NCBI GenBank assembly: GCA_019022495.1
Contig: JAFEKR010000007.1
Location: forward strand, 248,001-312,000
Reading direction: 5' to 3'
Source of the DNA: Epichloe hybrida
Taxonomy: Eukaryota; Ascomycota; Sordariomycetes; Hypocreales; Clavicipitaceae
Length of the DNA: 64,000 nt
The position numbers were made by a program, and so were the translations under genes. Of the stretch, positions 32,376 to 42,678 are shown in pieces (position 1 is the stretch's first letter; every line of letters begins with the position of its first letter). The notes under the pieces are model-generated. The model made no database searches, was not told the DNA's origin, and saw only the letters and a program-made list of their open reading frames with translations.

Positions 32376-34118
32376 CTAGTTTCTCGGAAGCCCAGCCTCC
32401 TTCACCATGACGTTTCTGTCATCAACGTCTATTCTTTCAAACCTGAAATAGACGGTATAAACGCGATCCCCGGTGGTGGGCGATGTCCAAGAATATTCTC
32501 TCTCTCCCTTCACTAAACGCCAGCCTTTGGGCACCCCGAACGCCTCCATGTTCGCAAGATGATCAAACGAATGCATAAAACCAAATCCCTTTTCCTTGAG
32601 CCTCTCATTATAGGTATCCGGGATCTCGTCGACGTTGATCGTGATGGACCTATTGGCGAGCACAAAGCACAGGACCATGACGAAAGACAACATCTCAGGA
32701 CTCAGAAAATGGATCGCCGAGGAACAGATGATATGGTCAATACCCTTGGCATAATCCGAGTTACTGATTTTGAGCAGAGTCGCCTCCATGGAGTCTAGAT
32801 AAAGGACATCGTAAAGCCCCGATGTTCGGCAGGTTTCAAGCATCCCAGGGGAGATATCGCACCCTACGAGACGAGATTCCGGCTTAGAAGCCGTAAGAGA
32901 AGAAGATTTCTTGCTCTCGGCCAGCCCTCGGCCAAACAAGCCAGTTCCACATCCGAGGTCGAGCACTGTTCCAGAGAAGTCGAACCTATCAGCTACTCGC
33001 TTGACTGATGCAGCCATGGACCCGTTGGCAAGGGTGTCATACTTGGGTGCGAAGTCGTCGTATGTAGATGCGACTTTCGATTGACGGTCCCATTGGCCTG
33101 GGTGGCAAAGCATATGGTTGGCGATGAAGATGTTGATTACTGCAGGATGGCCGCCCGGCAGACTATGTATAATGGGCAGATCTTGGTATGCCCCTTCTGT
33201 CATGAAAGCTGCCGGCTGCGGATTCACCTCGATGGCAAAGACTTCTCCAGTCGGCGTGGCGCGGAGATCAACATCGCACCCCATGTTGCTGCCTTTGCAG
33301 TCGCTCACCATGAATGCTTCTATGGCCACTTGCTGAAGGCGTTCAAACAACACAGGATTATCCCGCTTCTGCATTATCTCGATATAAGTCTCTTCATCAA
33401 ACTTTCGGTCAAAGGTCAGGAAACTCTCCTTAGTCGCGGGTTGCTTCATGTTGTACACGATTGGGGCGAGGGCAATGCAAGTCTGGCCCATCTCCAAAAC
33501 GGAGCAAGTATAGTCCCTGCCTTCTATGTACTCCTGCACAACAATGTCATCGCTGTCGCGCCCGAGACAGTCGCAGGAGCTGGCATACTTGACTGGGTCT
33601 TCTATGCCCAAAGCATGTGCACGTCTAATGCGTGCCTCAAGCAATGACGTACTCATGCGACGAAGGGTCAAATCCAGCTCCTCTTGATTATGACAGACGG
33701 AGTTTTCGTCAATCAGCTGGCTGGCGCAGCCATAGGCTGGTTTCACAAACAGAGGGAATCGGTCAACGCCAGGAACAAGGGGCGCTCCATGGAGTCTTGC
33801 GGATTTGTAAAAGTCGTTCTTCGATTTTGACCTTTCCAGGCTGCGGATGCCGCAGGACGGCAGGCCTAGAGACTCGAAGTAGCGGCTAGCTAATACACCG
33901 GCAACAGGATCATCAAGGGTGCCCCAGAGAAAATTAAAGTAAAAGTCAAATCCTTCGGCAACAGCAGCATCGATCTCCTGCTGTGCTTTGTCTTTGTGTA
34001 TGAAACGGGTCTCGAACTTGTGCTGTGAGGTGAAGGCACCAGGCTGGGAAGAGGCATCAACGTCTTGGAGGACAGAGCCTGACCCCTCGTACGATGACTG
34101 GAAGACACAGATCCTCAT
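32376..34118 (-). CDS. ATP-grasp ligase / SAM methyltransferase fusion protein
   Basis: A single exon of 580 codons joins two enzymes. Residues about 1-335 are an ATP-grasp ligase of the D-Ala-D-Ala ligase/carboxylate-amine type: FVKPAYG with Lys126 (ATP-binding lysine), VVQEYIEG (193-200, hinge and adenine site), CDVDLR (281-286) and AIEVNPQP (295-302), the last supplying the Glu and Asn that bind magnesium. Residues about 345-565 are a class I methyltransferase: VLDLGCGTG (385-393, SAM motif I), GCDISPGML (419-427, acidic ribose-binding motif II), then IICSSAIHFL. Such an enzyme would join two small carboxylate/amine substrates with ATP and methylate one of them; substrates are unknown. A TATA run sits about 140 bp upstream. 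There is no adjacent biosynthetic partner. Lack of introns among intron-bearing neighbours is notable. Domain calls firm, function open. Confidence 0.88.
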   Translation of the reverse strand: MRICVFQSSYEGSGSVLQDVDASSQPGAFTSQHKFETRFIHKDKAQQEIDAAVAEGFDFYFNFLWGTLDDPVAGVLASRYFESLGLPSCGIRSLERSKSKNDFYKSARLHGAPLVPGVDRFPLFVKPAYGCASQLIDENSVCHNQEELDLTLRRMSTSLLEARIRRAHALGIEDPVKYASSCDCLGRDSDDIVVQEYIEGRDYTCSVLEMGQTCIALAPIVYNMKQPATKESFLTFDRKFDEETYIEIMQKRDNPVLFERLQQVAIEAFMVSDCKGSNMGCDVDLRATPTGEVFAIEVNPQPAAFMTEGAYQDLPIIHSLPGGHPAVINIFIANHMLCHPGQWDRQSKVASTYDDFAPKYDTLANGSMAASVKRVADRFDFSGTVLDLGCGTGLFGRGLAESKKSSSLTASKPESRLVGCDISPGMLETCRTSGLYDVLYLDSMEATLLKISNSDYAKGIDHIICSSAIHFLSPEMLSFVMVLCFVLANRSITINVDEIPDTYNERLKEKGFGFMHSFDHLANMEAFGVPKGWRLVKGEREYSWTSPTTGDRVYTVYFRFERIDVDDRNVMVKEAGLPRN

Positions 34119-35397
34119 GGTGGCTGCCCTTGATCTGGACTGAAGTGTTGGTAGGCGTTGTTTCAGTTCTTGACGGACGGAGTATTGGTAATGATATGGA
34201 TGAGTAACGAAGATTCTGAAGATGGCAAGAGGATTCTATCTACTGATTTGTTGTCTATATATATATACACTACCTTGGACAAAGTCACATTGAGTCTACT
34301 ATATTGTTTCCACACGAGTGGGTACAATATTATAGGCAATAGGCTAATTTGATGCCAGGTAGAACGCGGAAGACATTCATTCACCGGGGACATCTACAAT
34401 TGCTAATAACGTAGAAACGACCTAGAGACGTCAAGTGTCCTCTTGTCGCCGACTCATCAGCCGCAAGCCTCCGACGCATCAAATGCGCCAATTCCTGTGA
34501 GAAAGCGGGCGGCATGGCCTCCATCTCCCATGCCTTGAAAGTGTAAGCGTGATGCCTCGAATGATGCATCAAGATACATGTTATCTACAGAGCTTAGTAA
34601 GGAGATACATAAGTCAATCTATGTAAAGACGGACTGGTGAGAGCAGCGGATAAATGGGACAACTAAACGCGCATCCGGCGAAATTTCAAGGTGTAGATAG
34701 ATGGCCAAGCAGGCCCGATGGGGCAGTTCAAAGGCACGGTGGAGGAGATGGGATGCCGATGGATCCGCATTACTCATACGAGGTGCGGCTTGACGTTCCA
34801 ATATTGACAGATGTTGCGTCATGTTGCTGCATTCGTAGCGTTATTCACAGGTTAAATTAGCTAAGAGATTGAACAGTTAACCTCTTTGCGCGTTGGGAAC
34901 TGGCGCCTTCCCGTGTTTGATTTGTATTTTATAGCAACACTCTGGGAAATTACTACATGAACACCTCCAAAGACCCTCCCCCCCCCGTTCACGAATCACG
35001 CACCAAGATAGCAGGGGCTATTCGGATAGCTAAAAGAGGGAAGCCATACGGATTACACGTACGGAGTAGAGAAAGGCTCTGTGTGAAGACTCTAAGAGTG
35101 AAGAGTAATAGTAATACCCCTCACCCAACGGAAGCTGCGGTCCCACTTTGAGCCCATCGATTTGATCTTATCGGGTCCCCGCTAGGCATTGATAAGGAAT
35201 TTTTTTTGTGCAGAAACAGACCGACTTGCCAGACGGGCACAACTTGCAAGGGGAGGGGGACCACGGCCTGCTAAATTTCTTGCATCCACTGCCACTTCAA
35301 CGGACCATACAAACCATTCGAACCATTCATCTGCCTCTTTGCGTTTAATCTGCCTGACACGCACAAGTCAAGCAGTCAGTGGACGGGACGACAAAAC
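34119..35397. other. Divergent intergenic region, ATP-grasp fusion / RRP12
   Basis: The 1.28 kb between two divergent starts holds no supported gene. It contains one exact TACGGAGTA (35060-35068) and a near copy (34177-34186). The RRP12-proximal 200 bp contains paired CGAACCATTC / CAAACCATTC repeats near 35306-35332. Confidence 0.55.
34256..34267 (-). promoter_or_regulatory. TATA-like element upstream of ATP-grasp fusion
   Basis: A twelve-base alternating TA run lies about 140 bp upstream of the start at 34118, a plausible TATA box for the minus-strand gene. It may instead be a neutral microsatellite. Confidence 0.4.
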
Positions 35398-38300
35398 ATG
35401 TCGACCCCGACTTTGGCAGAGAAGCTGGACAAGATCAAGTCCCCTGGCTTACAAAGTCAGCAGAAGGTAAGGAAACACCAGCCACCAGCTCAAATCTCAA
35501 GTCTCAAATCTCATCAACACAGGCAAGCACTCTGGACTAACAAATCCAATACCCTGGCAGACTGTCGTTGTCCTGCAAGCTGTCGAGTCCACCCTTAAAG
35601 AACAAAATACTGCTCCGACCCCGACCGGCTACTTCGCTGCGCTGCTGGCTCTCCTACAACAAGCCAGCAGCGATGGAAATGTTAGCATCGAATTGGCCAC
35701 GCCCGTCGTCTATCTCCTAGACGTCGTAACGCCCTTTGCCCCGCAGCCATTGCTTCGGTCCAAGTTTACGCAGATTCTTACTCTCCTCGCGCCGGTACTC
35801 TTAATGCAAAATGCAGAGGCTATCCTTCTCCGAACATCCATTGGATGTTTAGAATCACTGCTTCTCGCTCAAGATGCACCGTCGTGGGAACTTTCCGTCT
35901 CCCAAATCAGCCCTCGCCGGGCCGTCGCTGGTCTACTCAACTTGTCTCTCGACCACCGCCCCAAGATCCGGAAACGAGCCCAGGATGCGCTCAAGAAAGT
36001 GCTCAAGAATCCTCCCCCAAGTCCCTCATTGGACCACCCCGCCGCCGACATGTGCGCGCAGGCTGCGTTGAAGAACTTGGAGGATTTGGCAGCCAAGGCA
36101 GCTGATTCGCGCAAGGGCAAGAAATCATCGGATTCCACCCATGACCCTGCATTGATCCACGCGCTTCAGCTGGTCAAGACTGTTGCGGCAGCAAGCGGAG
36201 GCTGGCCTAGCACCAAGATCGAGTCTCTGTGTGAACTGCTCCTCGGAATTGCCAAGACAGGCAACGAATACATGACCATGGCGGGCTTCGAAATCTTTGA
36301 ACTCATCTTTGAGAGCATGAGCAACGAGGTTTCTTCTTCCAAGTTGCCACGACTCATGGAGATTATTTCAGAGTTGCGCCCGGCCGCGAACGATACTCAA
36401 CTAGTACCACCATGGCTCGCCATCCTGTCCAGAGGTTTCGACGTCTCTGCCCAGATTGAGCCAGATGAAACCTTTCTCAAACTGCCCGACCTCTTCTCCA
36501 TGATTGCAAAGTTTCTCGAATCGCACTCAGAGAATATACGAATTTCAGCTTCAGAGTGTCTGGTTTCCTTCATGGTCAACTGCATTCCTCAGCAGGTTAT
36601 CCTTGGACCCTCAATCTACGAGGAGAAGATTCTGGACAAGATCAGCAAGACAGCCGAGTCTCTACTCACTGTTCAGTACCAAGCTGCGTGGCTGCAGACT
36701 TTCAACGTGCTCGGCGCCATGTTTACCTCGTTTAGATGGCAATCCTACCCACGAATGATGAATATCACCAAAATTATGGGTGAGCTTCGAGAAAACTCCT
36801 CATTCCAGAACAAGAAGGAAGCAGATGAAGTTATTGGACAAGCTGTACAGGCCATGGGGCCCGAGGCCGTCCTTACTGCCTTGCCCTTGAATATCATCAA
36901 ACCTGTCAAGGACCGGGCCGGACGAGCATGGATGTTTCCCATTCTTAGAGACCACGTCAGCAACACTGAACTGGACTACTTCAAGACGGAAATGTTTCCT
37001 CTCAGCGAGCTCATGTTCCAAAAGGTCCTGGATCACGGCTCCGCCGACAAAACGACGGAGATCAAGATCTACGAAACGCTCGTTCAACAGATTTGGGCCA
37101 CGCTCCCCGGGTATTGCGACCTGCCTTTGGATCTCATGGAAGCTTTTGATCAAGCCTTCGCCGAAATCCTCGCCAACCTTTTGTACAAGCAAGTCGAGCT
37201 GCGATTGGACGTTTGCCGAGCGCTCAAGACATTGATCGAGTCTAATCAGGCTATTGCGAGCATCCGAGAAGGTGAAGAGGATTTCATGCTTCAGAGCAGA
37301 GTGTCTCGTGACACGGCGCAAAAGAATCTTACCTACCTTGGCCAATACGCCGGAAATATGCTCGCTGTTCTTTTCAACGTATACACACAAACGCTCCCAC
37401 AAAGCCGAGGCCCGATCTTACAAACGGTCAATGCCTTCCTGAGCATCACGCCACAACAGGAGGTAATGGACACCTTTGGGCGTGTTAGCAAAATGCTCGC
37501 CTCGGAGCTGGAGAACACCCAAAAGCCTGATGGGAAAGAGAAAGAGAAAGAGAAGAGCCAAAAGGGCAAAGACCGTATGCCCTCCACTGCACAGACTCTG
37601 ATGGATCTTGTCATCACCATGTCAGCTTACCTTCCCCGGGACAGCTTTGCCGCCCTGTTTGAAATTGCGACTGTGATTATTCACAAGCAGGATGAGCCGC
37701 AGCTACAGAAGAAGGCCTACAAGCTCATTCCACGACTGGCCGCCTCTGAACTTGGCAAAGCTGCCCTTAAGGAGAGAAGCGGCAAGCTTCAACTACTCAT
37801 CCTCTCGAGCTCTGAAAAGGTCTCTGCACCCGCCCGACGTGAGCGACTGGCCGCCATCACTGCTCTCCTCCCCTTCGTCGCCGACAACTCCCTTCATTTC
37901 ATACCCGCCGTGCTCAGTGAGGTCGTCATTAGCTGCAAGGAGAACAACGAGCGTGCTCGAGAGGCCGCCTACGAGCTCCTTGTTCAGATGGGCCAGCGTA
38001 TGGTCGATGCCAACGGAGCGAAAATCGACAACAGCAAAGTGCCTCACATGCCCGACGATGCACCCGCCGCAACAGCCAATATTGAGGAATACTTCACCAT
38101 GGTTAGTGCTGGTCTGGCAGGTAGCACACCACACATGATCTCCGCTTCCATCACCGCCATCAGCCGTCTCCTGTACGAGTTCCGCTCCTCGCTCAGCGAG
38201 CAAACTCTTTCCGACCTCGTCCAAACCATGGATCTCTTCCTCACCTCCAACAACCGCGAAATTGTCAAGAGCTGTCTGGGCTTTGTCAAAGTTTGCGTCA

Positions 38301-39325
38301 TCGGCCTCCCCGTCGAGCTCATGATCCCTCGTCTCGCAACCCTCGTCCCCAACCTCATCATCTGGAGCCGCGAGCACAAGGGCCACTTCAAAGCCAAAGT
38401 CAAGCACATTCTCGAGCGCATGGTCCGCCGCTTCGGCTACGACCTCGTCCACAAGAACTGCCCAGAGTCGGACAAGAAACTCATCGTTAATATCCGCAAG
38501 ACCAAAGAACGCACCAAGAAGAAGAAGGATGCCCCCCGCGCTGCCGGTGACGCGGACGCCAGCGATGCCGGCTCAGACGATGAGCAGCCTGGCAAGCGTC
38601 AACACGATAATGAGTACGACCAAGCCCTCTACAGCAGTGATTCTGATGACTCCGCAGCTTCGGATGACGAAGTCGGCCGACCTAAAAAGAAGTCTTCCCA
38701 AAAGGGCGGCAAGACCTACATCATCGAAGACGACGACGAACCCCTCGATCTTCTGGACAAGAAGGCCCTGGCCAACATATCCTCGACAAGACCCAACAAA
38801 TTGCGCAAGCCTACCAGGACCAAGGCTAAGGTCGATCTTGACGGCAAACTTATCCTCGGCCAGGACAGTGACAAAGACGACGATGCAGACGGCATGGATA
38901 TTGACAAGCCCGAACCCTCTGGCGTCGGCGCTTATGTCGCGGCCCTCAAGGGCAAAGACGCTGCTAAACGCGGACGAGGCGGCAAACTCAAATTCTCCAA
39001 CAGAAGATCCAACGATGACGACGATATGGATGACATGAATGAGCAAGATGCCGTTGTGATCAAGAACAATATCAGTCTTGGCAGAGGTGGCAATGATAGA
39101 GGAAGGTTCCGTGGGCGAGGTGGATCGGGCATAAGAGGGGCAGGAGGCATGAGAGGCAGTGGAGGCACAAGAGGTGGTGGACGGGGAGGAGTTGGATCAC
39201 GAGGTGGTTTCGGAGGACGAAGTGGTAGGGGCGGCATTGCAGCGGGCAGGAGAGGATTAGGCGTAGACAAGAAGCATGGCCCTTCTGGGCACGGTGTTGG
39301 AAAGCCACGGAAGGGAAGAGATTAA
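35398..39325 (+). CDS. RRP12: Ribosomal RNA-processing protein 12 (NUC173/HEAT protein)
   Basis: Two exons: 35398-35466 and 35561-39325, with a 94-bp intron (GTAAGG, branch GACTAAC, ending GGCAG), giving 1277 residues. This is close to the 1228 of yeast Rrp12. Rrp12 is a HEAT-repeat factor needed for export and maturation of both ribosomal subunits. The N-terminal ATPVVYLLDVVTPFAP and RSKFTQILTLLAPVL region, the run of helical repeats through residue about 1000, and the stretch WSREHKGHFKAKVKHILERMVRRFG are characteristic. An acidic Ser/Asp segment (about 1040-1110) and a C-terminal RGG/Gly-rich tail (about 1190-1260) follow, typical of nucleolar RNA-associated proteins. The 23-codon first exon starts at the only nearby ATG and splices in phase 0. 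Confidence 0.94.
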
Positions 39326-40217
39326 CTTGAGCTGCGGGTAGCAAAAAGAAAAGTTCAAATGGGGTTATAAATCAGGCAAAATTTCTTACACATAGACTTG
39401 ACCAGACTGTCACTGGTGGGATACCCCGGGTCATGACAGTATCGGTGGAAGCTTTTTAATTAGTTTGTTTATTGTTGGCGTATACTCGTGGTTTTTGCTC
39501 TGGGCATTTGGATCAAAAACTAATCTACCGTGCACATATGGATGGATGTAACCTCACGTTGACCCGGATTCAAACATGGTACTGAACGTGTGATCAAATG
39601 GCCCACCATTGTATTTACAACGATAAGAATTCGTACCGTATTCATAAACAGCGAATCCAGTCAACAACACCGAAACAACCCAAGCCCATGAGATAGCATA
39701 CTAGACCTTGACATCCTCAGACTGATTCTGTACTTGATAAGCCCATCCCCATCTCCGTTATCCGCCTTGTCCTCTCACCATGCCGATTTACACGGGTATT
39801 TCCGTCACACAAACAAAAGTTATGCCAAAGTGGTCATCAACCGCTGGATGAACAGCAGCTGGATGCATCATCATTCATTAATGGTCGTCATGAAGCAGTT
39901 CTATACCAACACCGTTCGCTATGCTCCATGTCGTGTCGTCGTGGCCAGAGTCACAAATGCGGTCGATCAAACAACAACACCAGGGGGTCCCGTTTGCCAA
40001 TGCAGATCAATCAAGCACAATCACATTCTCCGGTTGCCCGGACCGAGTACGATGAACCCGCGCAGGGTTTTGATAATGGTCATCATCCGCTGGCCGCTTT
40101 CCATGCAACCGATACGAACTTGGGTTATAAGGTGGCGGCTCCACTGCGTGCAAGTGAATTTGACTGTCATGTGTGAGTGAATCCTGTCACTGTACGCAAT
40201 TGATTCGTGGGAAATCC
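39326..40217. other. Intergenic region between convergent RRP12 and DUF2293 gene
   Basis: No gene supported. The frame at 39734-40180 is Arg/His/Ser-rich with no recognisable domain and appears random. Confidence 0.5.
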
Positions 40218-42678
40218 TTACTCTTGCTGATTTGTCCACCTCTGAGCTGAGTATTGTTCCGGCCACTGCTGGGCTGCGACATCCAAGCTAGCCGGCGGCA
40301 GATCGTACGTAGTCGGCTGTCGAGAATGTACGGGCGGCTGGTTGCCGAATCTTTCTGCATACGGAATCGGACCTGACCTGGGAAGCGATACAAACTCAAC
40401 ACCAGGCCTGCCTTGGCTTTCTCGTAAAATTCTGGACCCTTCCTTGGAGGAAACCACCCTGTAAGTCTGTGTGGCTGTGAACGGTTCTTGCTGAATAGTC
40501 GTCAAGCCGGGTTCATCGCCTTGCACCAATCGTATTGACTCTGGGGCCAGAGAAATTCTCTCATAGAAGCCACCTCGATCCTCCATAAGAATCGGATTCG
40601 AAAGTGTACCTGGTCGGGATGCATTCACTACAATTCGGTCGGCCCTTGGAGCATAAACAAAGCCTTTTTGGTCATAAGATCTGCCGCCAATTTGCCACGG
40701 AGAACTTGGGCGGCCAGAGCTCTGAAGAGATGATCCTTCCGCACGAACAGGGGCAACGTAGAATGGTCCTTCATTTACAAAGCTCCCTGGCTGCAACCTC
40801 TGAGGGGATTGATCACTGATAACTCGCCGACTTCCCGAATGAGCAATATTCTCCCGGAACGTATCCGTAGATTGACTACTGCTGGTGTGAAGGAACGGTT
40901 CCTGTGAGCGGGAATGCAAAGGATCCACCGTGTCATGTAGCCTGGGAGGTACGGCTCTGACAAATGCTGGCTTCATCGTCTCAGGAGACGCTGGTTCAAT
41001 AGAGGGCACAAGCATGTCCAATAGGCGATGAGTGATAGGAGACATCAATCTCGACGAGGAGAGGCCATTTGTTTGATGTTCATATGCCGGAGGGTTCAAT
41101 CCATTACCAAAAGACTGGGACTCGGCAGCATGAGGAACGACAGGTGGAGGTGTACCCATACGACGAGGAAGTGACGGCGAACACCCAGTTCGCAGGCTAG
41201 TACTTACCTGATATCCAGTGGCATGAGTTGGTCGGCCGTCATTGTAAGCTATTGGGTCATGCTGGCCGCCTACATGGGATTCCTTTTGAATTTCAGGGTG
41301 CAGAGGATCATATTCGCCAATGTCCCGGGTGAGAAAGGCTGGCCTTTGCGCGTTTGGCTCACGGTTCCGTATTATTGCGTCCTGCCATGCACGATATCTT
41401 TTGAATCCGCGCTGGTCCTTCCGGCTGGTTTTTGGACCACGGTCCACAGATGACATGGGATACTTGCCTCTGACTTGGACCAAGGCCCGAACAGGACCCG
41501 TGGCTATTCCTGGTTGTTGGCCGCGTTCTATGGCGGCAGTTGGCGGAACAGGTTTTGACTGTTCAGATATCACCATGACAGATGTGGACGAGCCTGAGTC
41601 CTCTACGGATGAGTCATCAGTCGTCTCTGCGTCGGACTCGTCACCTTCTGAGTCAGATATAATAACCACTTCACGTAGGATCTCATCGAGCTGATCGCGC
41701 CCAGTCTCTTCATCTCCCCGCCACTTGACGATGATGTCGAGACACAGTTCCTCCACAGCCTTGCGAGCCATTTGCCAGCCTGCCTCTTTCAATAATTCGT
41801 CATACCTCGTGTGGGCATGTCGAATATGAGCAAGGACTGCCAGTTGAACTCGTCGAGCCAAAGGAATATCGTCGGAAAATCCAACGGGCTGCTCCATTTT
41901 GCCATTCGTGCGCTGAGAGAGAATGCGTTCGTCAAATAGCACTCTGTGAATGAACATCATTGGAAATACTAACCCGTGTAAAAGCATGTTCGATGATAAT
42001 CTGCCGGTCAGTGTTGGGTATCCGAGGGAAAAGATCACGAAGAGCGGCGTCTGCCTGGGCATGGTATTCCGCCTGGGATTCAGGGATGGATTCCGGCTTC
42101 CCGTCTGGCGTCGCCGCATCCAATTGCGGCAAATATGCTATGCTCTCTCTGGCTGCTTCAACAATGGTTTGCCGGACATGATGACCAAGTCGGTTGACTT
42201 GTTGTGAGAGACTGTTGGTGGCCACACTCTGACCAACGTCAGCTACGTGTGCCCAGGTTGGGTGTTACGAGAACTCGGGAGCGCATACCGATACTATAAA
42301 AATCATAGCATCTCCTTCGCGGGAAAGCTCTTTGCATGCTGACGTTAATTTTGGGTTGCCAATGGGAACAAACTCGAAGCCAGGAGGCGGCGTTTTGGCG
42401 CGGGTAACCTAGGGAGAGTGAGTCTTCTTGCCAAGGCATCGTGATGCAGTAGTCCTTTTGCTCGTCTGTACCTGAACCTCGAGTTTTTTCTTCTTCTCCT
42501 TATTCTCGACGAATTCGAAATAGGTATGATGCTTGGATTTGGGAACGCTTGGCTTTGCCACCAGACCTTCGGGAGCTGGTGCCAGAGGATCAAATTGAGC
42601 TCTCTGGGCTCGTTTGTGCCTCTCTTTTGACCCGCTCGCTCCGGCAGGAAGGATGGATCTTCGCTTTTCCCTCCCCAT
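40218..42678 (-). CDS. DUF2293 domain protein
   Basis: Four exons: 42678-42472, 42408-42289, 42228-41974 and 41912-40218, with introns of 63, 60 and 61 bp, all in phase 0, giving 758 residues. The N-terminus is basic (MGREKRRSILPAGASGSKERHKRA). Splicing joins FVPIGNPKLTSACKELSREG to FIVS and SVATNSLSQQ. The DUF2293 core then runs across intron 3: LFPRIPNTDRQIIIEHAFTR followed by DIPLARRVQLAVLAHIRHAHTRYDELL and KAVEELCLDIIVKWRGDE (about residues 175-265). An acidic Ser-rich stretch and a long disordered, Pro/Arg/Ser-rich tail make up the rest. The domain has no known function; Spo-like or chromatin roles would be guesswork. Start is the first ATG and the exon chain keeps one frame throughout. 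Confidence 0.85.

Noticed and set aside
37793..38452. 219-codon minus-strand frame inside RRP12
   Set aside because: Mirror of the RRP12 coding frame; RRP12 is conserved across the same interval.
39734..40180. 148-codon frame between RRP12 and the DUF2293 gene
   Set aside because: No domain or compositional support; overlaps the 3' end of the opposite gene's flank.
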